From Ruminococcus sp. (GTDB lineage: Bacteria; Bacillota; Clostridia; Oscillospirales; Ruminococcaceae): a DNA stretch of 64,000 nt. Positions 7,759 through 16,375 of this stretch are shown here, piece after piece (positions within the stretch are counted from its first letter, which is position 1; the number at the start of each line of letters is the position of its first letter). Location of the stretch: positions 1 through 64,000 of the forward strand of contig JAFUQX010000021.1 of NCBI GenBank assembly GCA_017472145.1, read 5' to 3'. The position numbers and the translations under genes are program-made. The notes under the pieces are model-generated. The model ran no database searches and was not told where the DNA came from. It worked only from the letters and a program-made list of their open reading frames with translations.

Positions 7759-7959
7759 CAGTCTGTCAAAAAAACTCTGAAAGCCTCCCCTTAGTAAGGG
7801 GAGGGGGACCGCAGCTTGCTGTGGTGGAAGGGCTGGTAAGCAGCGAGTAAGCTTGCAGTTTTCCGTTCTACTTGCAATCCCTTCAGTCAGCTATCGCTGA
7901 CAGCTCCCCTTAGTAAGGGGAGCCTTGTGCGGAAAATTCGACTTTTTCGACAGCCTGTT
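7759..7959 (-). mobile_element. MITE-like palindromic element, copy 3 (complete, reverse orientation)
   Basis: About 201 bp. In reverse complement it begins AACAGGCTGTCGAAAAAG and ends TTTTTTTGACAGACTG, matching the termini of copy 2. It has the two CTCCCCTTA-TAAGGGGAG hairpins and an inner inverted pair, but its centre differs in sequence from copies 1 and 2. Its right end abuts the rubrerythrin terminator stem within 1 nt. No obvious target duplication. With the leader above, this fills the 457 bp between 7525 and 7983. Confidence 0.78.
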
Positions 7960-7982
7960 GTGTGTATTGTATTCAGATGGGA

Positions 7983-8528
7983 TCAGCCGAAATAACGCTT
8001 CAGCAGACCCTCGAATGCACAGCCGTGCCGAGCCTCGTCCTTCGCCATTTCATGTACGGTATCGTGGATCGCATCCAGGTTCAGAGCCTTTGCCTTTGCG
8101 GCCAGCTCCTTCTTTCCGGCACATGCACCAGCCTCAGCGGCTACACGCATTTCCAGATTCTTCTTTGTGGAGGAGCTGACTACCTCGCCCAGCAGCTCTG
8201 CAAACTTTGCAGCGTGCTCAGCCTCTTCATAGGCGGCCTTCTCCCAGTACAGACCGATTTCCGGATAGCCCTCACGATGTGCTACACGAGCCATGGCCAG
8301 ATACATACCAACCTCTGTGCACTCGCCGGTGAAATTCTCACGCAGACCTGCGATGATCTCTTCATCTACGCCCTGTGCAGCGCCGATCACATGCTGATCA
8401 GCCCATTCTGTTTCATTGGCCTTCTGCTCAGTGAATTTCTCAGCCGGAGCCTTGCAGATGGGACATGTGTCCGGTGCGCTGTCGCCTTCGTGTACATAAC
8501 CGCAGATTGAACATACATATTTACTCAT
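7983..8528 (-). CDS. reverse rubrerythrin (NADH peroxidase component)
   Basis: A 181-residue cytoplasmic non-haem iron protein. The rubredoxin-like knuckles come first ([10 protein letters not shown] and CPICKAPAE, residues 6-28), then a four-helix ferritin-like diiron domain with [34 protein letters not shown] and DEARHG carrying the glutamate/histidine ligands. This order, rubredoxin before ferritin, is the reverse rubrerythrin of anaerobic clostridia, which reduces hydrogen peroxide to water using electrons from NADH via a reductase. GGAGGA precedes the ATG. The gene has a consensus promoter and a perfect palindrome between promoter and gene that may bind an oxidative-stress repressor. Its terminator is now separated by a MITE-like insertion. 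Confidence 0.92.
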   Translation of the reverse strand: MSKYVCSICGYVHEGDSAPDTCPICKAPAEKFTEQKANETEWADQHVIGAAQGVDEEIIAGLRENFTGECTEVGMYLAMARVAHREGYPEIGLYWEKAAYEEAEHAAKFAELLGEVVSSSTKKNLEMRVAAEAGACAGKKELAAKAKALNLDAIHDTVHEMAKDEARHGCAFEGLLKRYFG

Positions 8529-8557
8529 TTTTAGAATCCTCCTGAAGGTGATTGATT

Positions 8558-8574
8558 TGTAATGTTTGATTACA
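8558..8574. promoter_or_regulatory. palindromic operator candidate before reverse rubrerythrin
   Basis: TGTAAT-N5-ATTACA, a perfect 6-bp inverted repeat just downstream of the -10 (8580-8585). Position suits repression by a dimeric regulator; it does not match the classical PerR box (TTATAAT-N-ATTATAA) exactly. Confidence 0.5.
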
Positions 8575-8579
8575 GTTAC

Positions 8580-8608
8580 AGTATAGCATATTTCCTTTCA
8601 CTTGTCAA
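8580..8608 (-). promoter_or_regulatory. promoter of reverse rubrerythrin
   Basis: TTGACA, 17-nt spacer, TATACT on the minus strand. The AT-rich stretch from 8609 to the divergent promoter at 8767 shows nothing further. Confidence 0.75.
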
Positions 8609-8766
8609 TACCTATTCTCAATATGCAACAAAAAAATAATATTATCTTTCTGGAAGATGGAAAACCTTCTTTTGTAAAGCCGATCACCCCGAAAGCCATA
8701 CACAGAGCCTGTGTGAGGTAAATATTGGCATTATGTGAAAAATAAAGGAAAGTTTGGGCAGGGCTG

Positions 8767-8795
8767 TTGACAGAGCATACAAAATTCGGTATAAT
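8767..8795 (+). promoter_or_regulatory. promoter of the secreted lysozyme-like gene
   Basis: TTGACA, 17-nt spacer, TATAAT. A start codon proposed at 8767 would lie inside this promoter, which argues for the internal ATG at 8872. Confidence 0.8.
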
Positions 8796-8871
8796 AAAAA
8801 GCACAATGAGAAAGGGAAAGAGCGGGGAAAGGAAAGTACAGACCAAGGGGACTAAAGAATATGGTGAAAAT

Positions 8872-11076
8872 ATGAAAAAGTTTAATTATAAATCAATCCC
8901 GGCGATCGCTTTGAGTATGCTGCTGACGGTTCAGATGATACCAGCTGCTCCGGCCTCTGCGGAGGTCCTGACAAACGACCGGTATGTATACGAATTTCTG
9001 ACAGAGGAGCTGGAGCTTCCCCATGCGTCGGCCAGCGGCCTGATGGCAAACATTGATCAGGAATGTGCCTTTTTGCCGACAGCATCCTGCGTGGATACCA
9101 ATGGACAGATCAGCTATGGACTTATGCAGTGGAATGGGCCGAGATTTGAACAGCTGAAGCGCTTCTGCGAATCAAATGGCTACGCTTATAATACGCTGGA
9201 GGGACAGCTGGCCTTTCTGGAATACGACCTGAACGGAGCATACAGAGGATATTATGATTACCTGCTGTATGAAGTAGAGCATTCAGAGCAGGGCGCTTAT
9301 GATGCCGCCTATTTCTGGGCCGCCTGGTATGAGGTGTGCAGCTCGTCCTATTTTGAGGTGCGTGCAAATCTGGCCCGGGATTACTATTATCCGGCCTATC
9401 TGGAATATGCCCCGGCTTCGGCGGTTGTTTTTGAGAATGATTTTTATGCCGTGCTCGGCAATGCGGAGACGGGACTGGTTCTTGCCGATGAGGGTCAGAG
9501 CCTGAAAATGCAGAAAAAGAGCGGCGGCAGCAATCAGATCTGGCATTTTGTCAGACAGAGTGCTGATACATATACTGCGGTGAACTGCGCAACTGGAAAA
9601 AAGCTCAGTCCCGAGGGCAGCAGTACAGCAGAATGGCTGTTTTATGAAACCGGAAGCGGATACATGCTGAAGCAGGCCGGGACGGAGAATGCTTTGGGAT
9701 GCAGTGAGGGAAATACAGTTCAGCTCCAGGTGGGCGGCGGCTCTGGCTGGCAGAGCTTCCAGCTTTCGGCTGTGAAGCCGGCTTCCGCATCGAAGCTGAA
9801 TGTGAAATATGAAGCAGCACCCTCTGAGGCTGTGTTCAGCTGGGAGGCGGCCGCTGAGGCCGATTCCTACCGGTTGAAGGTATACAGCGGAAGCACTGTA
9901 CAGGGCCTGCCCTATGCATCGGCAGAGTGCGGAAGGGAGCTGAAATATGCACTTGTTCTTCCGGCCGGTACCTATACAGCTGTGCTGGAATCTGTAAATG
10001 AATGCGGTGCATTCAGCGCAGATCCGGTGACATTTACCATTCAGCAGCAGAAGCCGGTGGATCTGGGGAAGGAATTCTATGCGAAGATCTCCTGGCTGGA
10101 CGGTACACAGTATCTGACTGTGACAGAGGATATGAATGTACATTCCAATGCGGCCGATTATCAGGAGGATCAGCTGTGGCAGTTTGTACGCAATGAGGAC
10201 GGCAGCTATCAGATCTATGCAGGGCAGGAAAAGGCATCGGCTCTGACTCTGAAAGAGGAGGATGTGATTGAAGCTGCGGAAAGATCGGCGGAGCTTCTGT
10301 CGGGCCAAAGCTGGGTGATCTACGGAAGCGGAGAAAAGGGCTATGTCGTTCAGGCGGCTGCACAGGAGCTGGTTTTGTCCGTGGCGGAAGGCAATGATTT
10401 TGAAGCAAGAGAATTTGCAGAGGTAACCGGTCAGCGGTTTGAGATCGCCGATTATGTCTTTGAAGCGCCTGTGGTTACAGCAGATGCATCGGGCGGCGTG
10501 CTGGAACCTGTACACTTCACCTGGAGCGAATCGGACTGTGCGGAGGGCTATCTCCTGGAGGTGAAGGACGCAGAGGGGCTGGTTGCGGCCACGGTCCAGA
10601 TCCGGGACAGAGCATCTCAGGCGGATGTGACGCTTCATGAGGGCGAATACACTGCTGTTGTATCCGCAGTCAGCGCCGTGACAGGTGAGCGGAAGGTCAG
10701 TGAAAGTGTATCCTTTTCCGTAAAGAACCTGCCGGAGCGGCCGTCTGTCGGCCTTGAAATCAGCGAAGAAGCCGGGAGAGTTTCTTTCTACTGGAACCGC
10801 TGCATGGATGCGGACAGCTATTCCTACAAGATCTGCGATGCAGCAGATGGTGAAGCGATCGTACAGAAGGAGAATGTAAAGGGCTTTGCAGCGCAGGAGC
10901 AGCTGATCAGCGGCCAGTATATACTGACCGTTACGGCAAAGAATGATGAGGGTACGATCACCTCAGCGGATGTGACATTGGATGTCCGGGAAAATTCCGT
11001 TGGGGAATCTGATGTGTCGCTGAAATCTATCCTGGCCGCAAGGAAGCTTTATCTCGAAACTGAAGGTGAAGAATAA
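8872..11076 (+). CDS. secreted phage-type lysozyme domain protein with beta-trefoil and FN3-like modules
   Basis: A 734-residue exported protein. The signal peptide (about 1-30, ending APASA) supports the ATG at 8872 although its ribosome-binding site is weak. Residues about 36-165 match the Phage_lysozyme2 fold: SGLMANIDQECAF, then GQISYGLMQWNGPRF, with the early glutamate as likely catalytic acid. It probably cuts peptidoglycan glycan strands. Two ricin-like blocks follow (GNAETGLVLADEGQSLKM...NQIWHFV and DGTQYLTVTEDMN...QLWQFV, both with QxW-like ends), separated and followed by FN3-like repeats beginning FSWEAAAEADSYRLKV, FTWSESDCAEGYLLEV and FYWNRCMDADSYSYKI. No dockerin, cell-wall anchor or phage neighbours. 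Role could be cell-wall remodelling or attack on other bacteria. Confidence 0.78.
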   Translation: MKKFNYKSIPAIALSMLLTVQMIPAAPASAEVLTNDRYVYEFLTEELELPHASASGLMANIDQECAFLPTASCVDTNGQISYGLMQWNGPRFEQLKRFCESNGYAYNTLEGQLAFLEYDLNGAYRGYYDYLLYEVEHSEQGAYDAAYFWAAWYEVCSSSYFEVRANLARDYYYPAYLEYAPASAVVFENDFYAVLGNAETGLVLADEGQSLKMQKKSGGSNQIWHFVRQSADTYTAVNCATGKKLSPEGSSTAEWLFYETGSGYMLKQAGTENALGCSEGNTVQLQVGGGSGWQSFQLSAVKPASASKLNVKYEAAPSEAVFSWEAAAEADSYRLKVYSGSTVQGLPYASAECGRELKYALVLPAGTYTAVLESVNECGAFSADPVTFTIQQQKPVDLGKEFYAKISWLDGTQYLTVTEDMNVHSNAADYQEDQLWQFVRNEDGSYQIYAGQEKASALTLKEEDVIEAAERSAELLSGQSWVIYGSGEKGYVVQAAAQELVLSVAEGNDFEAREFAEVTGQRFEIADYVFEAPVVTADASGGVLEPVHFTWSESDCAEGYLLEVKDAEGLVAATVQIRDRASQADVTLHEGEYTAVVSAVSAVTGERKVSESVSFSVKNLPERPSVGLEISEEAGRVSFYWNRCMDADSYSYKICDAADGEAIVQKENVKGFAAQEQLISGQYILTVTAKNDEGTITSADVTLDVRENSVGESDVSLKSILAARKLYLETEGEE

Positions 11077-11084
11077 CGAAAAGG

Positions 11085-11117
11085 TCCTATGTCTGGAAAG
11101 CAGGCATAGGATTTTTT
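11085..11117 (+). terminator. terminator of the lysozyme-like gene
   Basis: TCCTATGTCTG pairs with CAGGCATAGGA, followed by TTTTTT. Confidence 0.8.
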
Positions 11118-11136
11118 GCGCATTTAGGGGGGATCG

Positions 11137-11150
11137 GGTAAACGTTCACA
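11137..11150. promoter_or_regulatory. cre-like site upstream of the dockerin gene promoter
   Basis: GGTAAACGTTCACA resembles the CcpA cre core (AAACGTT), with mismatches at the first bases. It lies 10 nt before the -35; ACGTTC recurs at 11169 inside the spacer. Suggestive only. Confidence 0.3.
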
Positions 11151-11159
11151 TTGTATCTG

Positions 11160-11188
11160 TTGACAATTACGTTCAAGAATGATAGAAT
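11160..11188 (+). promoter_or_regulatory. promoter of the dockerin protein gene
   Basis: TTGACA, 17-nt spacer, TAGAAT, about 44 nt before the ATG. Confidence 0.7.
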
Positions 11189-11231
11189 GAATTTGTGATA
11201 ATTGTCAAAACCTGAAAGGGAGTGCGTATAT

Positions 11232-14200
11232 ATGAGGAAAAATAGAATATGGACCATGATCCTGACCGTTTGTTTTGTGCTCAGCGGTCTGCCTGTGTTT
11301 TGTGAGGGCTGGAGTATTCCAAAGGTGCAGGCGGCCGGGGCCTTTGTTTATGAGGAGGATATGTGGAGCTTTTCCTCGTCTGAGATATGCAGCGGAGAAG
11401 AGCCTTATCTGACCTCCGTCCTGAGACAGAGCCTTCTGAAAAATCGTGAGGCTGAAGAACAGGAATATCTTATAAGTCAGCTTCAGCAGGAGCAGGCTGA
11501 CCTGACCTATGGTCTGGCTGTGCTTGCGCTTCTTCATGAGGCTGGCCAGTGGCAGGCTCTGGATATTTCGGATACAGCGGAGACTCTGAATGATATTTCT
11601 GTGCCGGTGCGTGAGGATGTACTGGTAGCATGGATTACATACTACAATATGCTTCAGCATACAGATACCATTTCCATGCTGGATGCACAGGCCGTTGCCA
11701 TGGCGGATGCAGCGGTTTCCCTGGTGCAGCTGGAGGAAGCAGCGGAAACTGCGGCAAGCGGAGAGGGCTTATCCATTCTGCGGCTTCACGAAAGTGAATC
11801 CAGCCGTCCGAAAACCGTTCTTGTTTATGGTATGGAAACCGGCTCCTGGAGCTACGATTCTGTTCGCTATGACAGCCGGATCCTGCTGGCCAACCCGGAA
11901 AATAAGGCTTTTTCTGAGGAGGCCTGCCTGTACTATCAGTCCGGTACCGGAGCCTGGTGCATTCCGGAGATGGGATTTTCTGACCAGACAGGGGCCGTTC
12001 TTGGTGCTGTGATCAGCGATGCAGAGGTGCTGGGTGAGGGTGGATATGATCCGTCCCTGCTGCCGCGATTCAGGATCGACCGTGTGTTTGCCTATCCGGG
12101 TGACTACGATATCCCGATTTCATTTACACAATCCGGTCTGCCGGAAATCATTGGTATGAGCGCCAATATTGATCTGAGTGAGTCCGCTGATACCATTCTG
12201 AAGCTGAGTTATGAGTACGATTCCTACGAGTTCGGACGTGCATTTTCAAATAGTCTGTTTAATCAGGTGGCCAATGCCAAGGAGCTGATTTATACCAATA
12301 TCCTGAATCAGAATTCCTACAGTGCAACAAAGGGTCAGGAGAATATGCCGATCATCTCCTTCCAGATGGATGCAGCAGACCAGGAAGTTGTGATCGCCAC
12401 AGCTGGTGAATATGGAATTCCCATGCAGACCGATCCGGAGTATGGCAATTACTATGCGTTTCCCATTTACTTTAACCTCAGTGAAACCAGCTGCTACTAT
12501 GTCAATGAGTATGATCTGACCGAATATCCGCTTACCATGGCCAGTGAGATATGTATTATAGTATCCCCGAAAAAAACGACCACTACCACGACTACAACGA
12601 CGACAACAACAACTACTACCACCACAACGACGACGACCACCACCACAAAAGCTCCGGTAATTACCACAACGGTTAAAACGACCAGCGGCTCTCAGCCGGC
12701 TGTATCAGAGACAACTAAAACGACGGCCGCAGCAACTACCACGACTACAACGACGACTACAACAACAACGACTACTACTACCACCACAAAGGCGACGACC
12801 ACCACAAAGGCGACGACCACTCCGAAGCCGGTTACTACGACGACTACAACTACTACAAAGGTACTCTTTGAGTGGGGTCAGGATAACTGGTCAGCTTCAC
12901 ATGACCTGCTCGTTCCGGAATACATTGCAAGCGGATATGGTCTGCTGGAGGAGCATAACGAGAATCTGAACGCTTCCCTGAATGCAATGGAGCGGGCCCG
13001 TATCCAGAAGCTTGAAAATGATCAGTGGCTGGGTGCGGAATATGGTATGGCTGTTACAGAAATTTTGGCCAAGAGCGGCGTGTTTGACGTTTCCAAATGG
13101 GATCCCCGTGCGGAGACGATCTATGATCTGGATCTGACTGATCCGAGAAATCTGTCGCTGATTTCCTATTATCAGCTTCTCCAGGAGAATGATGCAGTAC
13201 AGCAGCAGATTGCATGGACGAGTGCCTATATGCCCCAGAAGGCAGTTCTGACCACTTTGATCTCCCAGGCCGCAGCGGCTTCAAAGGCCGGAGATATGGT
13301 TCTGGTCTGTCTGTTCAGCAATGAAATGGCGCATGCAGGTATTGCCTATGACGTGGAATATGGTACATGGATACTGAACGGAGAGGTCTATGATGGACGG
13401 GTTCTCGTGGCTGACCCTTATATGAGTGCGTTCTCCTCCGAGGTTTGCCTGTATTTCAAGACCAGTACACTGGAATGGAGCGTACCTATGTGGGGTGTAA
13501 GCGATGCCGGCGAGGGGAATTTCATCGGCCTGGCTTCCAATTCTCTCTCCATGATGAATTACGCCGGATATTTTATGGGGACAGCGGATGATATGAGCTC
13601 CCGTTCCTTCATTCCGATTCTGGAAGTATCTGTAGATTCGCCGGATTTCTACCTGACTTCATTGGGAACAGACAAGGCTGTACAGGAGAGCACAAGTCTC
13701 TCATGGTTCAGCACGGTGGCCTCTGTTGTGACACACAAGAGAGCAGCTCTGGACTATCTTGCTTCCGGATATGAAATCACACCGACTACAACAGAAGCAG
13801 TGTCCTATCAGATCTCCTTTGAGGATTGTTTGCTTTCTGTTTCAGCAGATCGGGCTGATACCATCATTATAAGCCCGGATGCAGCGATTTCCTTTACAGG
13901 CAACAGCGGCTGCTTTGAGGCGAGCATCATAAAGGAATCGGAGCTTCCATGGGATACGGTTACCGTCCGGGGAGAATCCTCTGAGGTGATCTCTCTCCAG
14001 CATATAGATGATGGGATTCGGCTTGAGGGGGATCAGCTTGCGGGCGTGACTGTTTATGCAGATTATGAAGGCGCAACGATCAGCCGGGATCTCAGCGGCG
14101 AGATCGACGGCCGGTTGTATACCTCGGTACTGATTTATGCAAAGAGTGACGGAACGATCGGTATTCTTGCCGATACAGACAATGACGGTGAGTACGAGAC

Positions 14201-14471
14201 AGAGGTTCAGGATGCGCCTGTTCAGCCGATTGAGGTTATGTATGGTGATGTTACACTGGACGGTCAGGTTTCACTGGCCGATGTGATCGCACTGAAGCGA
14301 TATACAGCCTGTATCATCTCCCTGAATGATTATGCTCTGGCCAACGCTGACTGTAACGAAAACGGACGGATCAACGCCGTGGATTACACGCTGATTTTTG
14401 ATTTTCTGATCGAACGGATCCCGGCTCTGCCGCTTTCCAAGGCCGAGGAGATCATGGGCGGCCCCGTATGA
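11232..14471 (+). CDS. dockerin protein with two degenerate cysteine-peptidase-like domains
   Basis: A 1079-residue secreted protein. The ATG at 11232 follows AAGGGAG by 9 nt and begins a signal peptide. Two homologous regions (about 38-435 and 546-870) flank a Thr-rich linker (about 449-545). Each has an alpha-helical part with a YGLAV/YGMAV motif, and later a beta part ending YDSRILLANP or YDGRVLVADP. The latter matches the His-Asn/Asp half of papain-like peptidases. At the place where such enzymes usually carry Cys before YGM, domain A has T92 and domain B has E603. The matching His is K194 in A and H701 in B. Both therefore look catalytically dead. A beta region (about 870-1000) and a C-terminal type I dockerin (GDVTLDGQVSLADVIALKRY and the second repeat DCNENGRINAVDYTLIFDFL) follow. 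It would dock on the cellulosome. The peptidase reading is inference. Confidence 0.75.
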   Translation: MRKNRIWTMILTVCFVLSGLPVFCEGWSIPKVQAAGAFVYEEDMWSFSSSEICSGEEPYLTSVLRQSLLKNREAEEQEYLISQLQQEQADLTYGLAVLALLHEAGQWQALDISDTAETLNDISVPVREDVLVAWITYYNMLQHTDTISMLDAQAVAMADAAVSLVQLEEAAETAASGEGLSILRLHESESSRPKTVLVYGMETGSWSYDSVRYDSRILLANPENKAFSEEACLYYQSGTGAWCIPEMGFSDQTGAVLGAVISDAEVLGEGGYDPSLLPRFRIDRVFAYPGDYDIPISFTQSGLPEIIGMSANIDLSESADTILKLSYEYDSYEFGRAFSNSLFNQVANAKELIYTNILNQNSYSATKGQENMPIISFQMDAADQEVVIATAGEYGIPMQTDPEYGNYYAFPIYFNLSETSCYYVNEYDLTEYPLTMASEICIIVSPKKTTTTTTTTTTTTTTTTTTTTTTTTKAPVITTTVKTTSGSQPAVSETTKTTAAATTTTTTTTTTTTTTTTTTKATTTTKATTTPKPVTTTTTTTTKVLFEWGQDNWSASHDLLVPEYIASGYGLLEEHNENLNASLNAMERARIQKLENDQWLGAEYGMAVTEILAKSGVFDVSKWDPRAETIYDLDLTDPRNLSLISYYQLLQENDAVQQQIAWTSAYMPQKAVLTTLISQAAAASKAGDMVLVCLFSNEMAHAGIAYDVEYGTWILNGEVYDGRVLVADPYMSAFSSEVCLYFKTSTLEWSVPMWGVSDAGEGNFIGLASNSLSMMNYAGYFMGTADDMSSRSFIPILEVSVDSPDFYLTSLGTDKAVQESTSLSWFSTVASVVTHKRAALDYLASGYEITPTTTEAVSYQISFEDCLLSVSADRADTIIISPDAAISFTGNSGCFEASIIKESELPWDTVTVRGESSEVISLQHIDDGIRLEGDQLAGVTVYADYEGATISRDLSGEIDGRLYTSVLIYAKSDGTIGILADTDNDGEYETEVQDAPVQPIEVMYGDVTLDGQVSLADVIALKRYTACIISLNDYALANADCNENGRINAVDYTLIFDFLIERIPALPLSKAEEIMGGPV
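12576..12866 (+). repeat. Thr-codon tandem repeat encoding the interdomain linker
   Basis: Three tracts of ACN codons (about 12576-12650, 12735-12790 and 12790-12862) encode runs of threonine broken by Lys, Ala, Pro and Val. Codons are mixed (ACA, ACC, ACG, ACT), so the protein run is kept while the DNA is not a simple microsatellite. Likely a flexible, perhaps O-glycosylated, linker. Confidence 0.85.
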
Positions 14472-14493
14472 TCACGCTTGGATGTATATGAAA

Positions 14494-14528
14494 AGAGCCT
14501 GCGGTTTCTGCCGCAGGCTCTTTGTTTT
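14494..14528. terminator. bidirectional terminator between dockerin gene and fucI
   Basis: Perfect 11-bp stem AGAGCCTGCGG / CCGCAGGCTCT, followed by TTTGTTTTAT on plus and CTTTTC on minus. Confidence 0.85.
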
Positions 14529-14566
14529 ATATAAGCGGATGCTTCTGAAAAGACATCCATTTCATT

Positions 14567-16369
14567 TTACTTATACAGCGGACCGTAGCTTTCGCATGCA
14601 CGGTAGTCGGCCGCTTCCAGATCCTTTGTGCCAAAGGCCGACCAGGTGTGCGGGCGATAGATCTTTTCCTCCGGAACATTGTGCATGGACACCGGAATGC
14701 GCAGCATGCTGGCCAGCGTGATCAGATCCGCACCTATATGACCATAGGCCAGACAGCCATGGTTTGCACCCCAGTTGGCCATTACGCTGTATACATCACG
14801 GAATGCGCCTTCTCCGGTGGTATTCGGAACGAACCAGGTGGTGGGCCAGGCCTTGTCTGTACGCAGATCGAGCGGTGTGTGGATCTCGTCCGGCAGGTCA
14901 ACGGTATAGCCCTCCGCAATCTGAAGTACGGGCTGTGTGCCGTTGAGAATGTTCACACGAATCATAGTAACCGGCATTTCGGCACGGGTACGGAAGTGAG
15001 AGGAAAAGCCGCCGCCGCGGAAATAGCCCAGATTGGCCGGACACCAGTCGGTTACATCCAGCATAGCCTGGATGTCCTCGTCAGTAACATCCCACCACTT
15101 CTTGATGACATGATTTCCCTTCTCATCCTTGCATGCGCCTGTGCCGTCCAGAGCAGCTGCACCGCTGTTGATCAGGTGGATAAAGCCGCCTTCGGCCCGG
15201 CCAGTGGGCTTGTGACCGGTTACACGCTCTACAGCCTCCGGACTCCAGTAGGTACGAACATCGGCAAAAACAGATGCACTGCCGGTCAGCAGCTTGCCGA
15301 AAAGCATGGCAGTACCATTCAGGCCGTCATTTTCTGTAGCCAGAATGGTCGGCTCCTTCTTACCGTTCCAGTCGAAGCTGGAGTTGAGGATCGCCTCAGT
15401 AAAGTCACCGTTGGGAAGCCAGTCTGTCCACTGACGCTGTCCCTGGAAGCCGCCGAGGATGGCATTTCTTCCGTTGCTTTCTTCCTTCCAGCCCATGGTG
15501 CGGAGCTTGGGATTGCCAAAGAGGATATCCTGAACGATCAGTGTGAACTTGACAATGAATTCCCATTCCTTGTCCTTTTCCTCCGGTGTACGGGGAATCT
15601 TGATGCCGAAGGGGTCGATCTCCCTGTCAACGGGCGTTTCCTCGTTTACATCAAAGCCCAGCTTACAGTTTTTCTTCACCCAGCCAAGCGCCTTTTCGTA
15701 TTCATCCTTGTCGTAAATCTCCAGCTTGATTCTGCGCAGAATTTCAACCAGATCCACAAATTCTGCACGGATGCCCAGGTAGTTCTGGAAGAAATCCACA
15801 TTGCACTGAGAGCCGGCGATACCCATGGAGACACCGCCCAGATTTACATAAGCCTTGTTGCGCATCATGCCGACGGCTACGGCGCACTTGGCAAAGCGGA
15901 TGAGCTTTTCCTTTACATCCTCCGGAACGGTTGTATCGCCCATATCCTGCACATCATGACCATAGATGGAGAAGGCCGGCAGACCCTTCTGTGCATGAGC
16001 GGCCATGCAGGCGGCCAGATATACAGCGCCCGGACGTTCTGTGCCATTGAAGCCCCATACCGCCTTGATGGTGGTGGGGTTCAGATCCATAGTCTCACTG
16101 CCATAGCACCAGCAGGGTGTTACAGACAGAGTGGCTGTTACATTCTGCGTCTGGAAATAGGTCTCCGCAGCGTAGGCCTCTGCGCCGCCGCCGATGGTGG
16201 ACGGAGCGATCACACACTGTACCGGAGTGCCATCCGGATAAAAAACATTTTCCTCCAGCAGCTTTTTGGCGGTTTTTGCCATATTCATGGTCTGTTCTTC
16301 CAGACTTTCACGGATACCAAACTGACGTCCGTCGATAACCGGACGAATCCCAATCTTCGGGTAATTCAT
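14567..16369 (-). CDS. fucI: L-fucose isomerase
   Basis: A 600-residue cytoplasmic enzyme converting L-fucose to L-fuculose, Mn2+-dependent. The N-terminus [20 protein letters not shown] is diagnostic, followed by [13 protein letters not shown] and [18 protein letters not shown]. Conserved metal-site residues of the family appear in [12 protein letters not shown] and later in [13 protein letters not shown]. Full length for the family (about 590-600). Last gene of a minus-strand operon fucA-fucU-kinase-fucI, starting 6 nt after the kinase stop codon, and followed by a strong terminator. The family also acts on D-arabinose; context makes fucose the main substrate. Confidence 0.96.
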   Translation of the reverse strand: MNYPKIGIRPVIDGRQFGIRESLEEQTMNMAKTAKKLLEENVFYPDGTPVQCVIAPSTIGGGAEAYAAETYFQTQNVTATLSVTPCWCYGSETMDLNPTTIKAVWGFNGTERPGAVYLAACMAAHAQKGLPAFSIYGHDVQDMGDTTVPEDVKEKLIRFAKCAVAVGMMRNKAYVNLGGVSMGIAGSQCNVDFFQNYLGIRAEFVDLVEILRRIKLEIYDKDEYEKALGWVKKNCKLGFDVNEETPVDREIDPFGIKIPRTPEEKDKEWEFIVKFTLIVQDILFGNPKLRTMGWKEESNGRNAILGGFQGQRQWTDWLPNGDFTEAILNSSFDWNGKKEPTILATENDGLNGTAMLFGKLLTGSASVFADVRTYWSPEAVERVTGHKPTGRAEGGFIHLINSGAAALDGTGACKDEKGNHVIKKWWDVTDEDIQAMLDVTDWCPANLGYFRGGGFSSHFRTRAEMPVTMIRVNILNGTQPVLQIAEGYTVDLPDEIHTPLDLRTDKAWPTTWFVPNTTGEGAFRDVYSVMANWGANHGCLAYGHIGADLITLASMLRIPVSMHNVPEEKIYRPHTWSAFGTKDLEAADYRACESYGPLYK

Positions 16370-16375
16370 TTTTAT

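Noticed and set aside
8767..8871. Upstream start for the lysozyme-like gene
   Set aside because: It would lie on the -35 box of a perfect promoter and would put 35 charged residues before the signal peptide.
8872..11076. Prophage remnant suggested by the phage-type lysozyme domain
   Set aside because: Neighbours are rubrerythrin and a dockerin gene; there are no holin, tail, capsid or integrase genes, and the protein has a signal peptide and sugar-binding modules.
12576..12866. Possible CRISPR or simple-sequence array
   Set aside because: The repeats are mixed threonine codons within one open frame, with no spacer/repeat periodicity.
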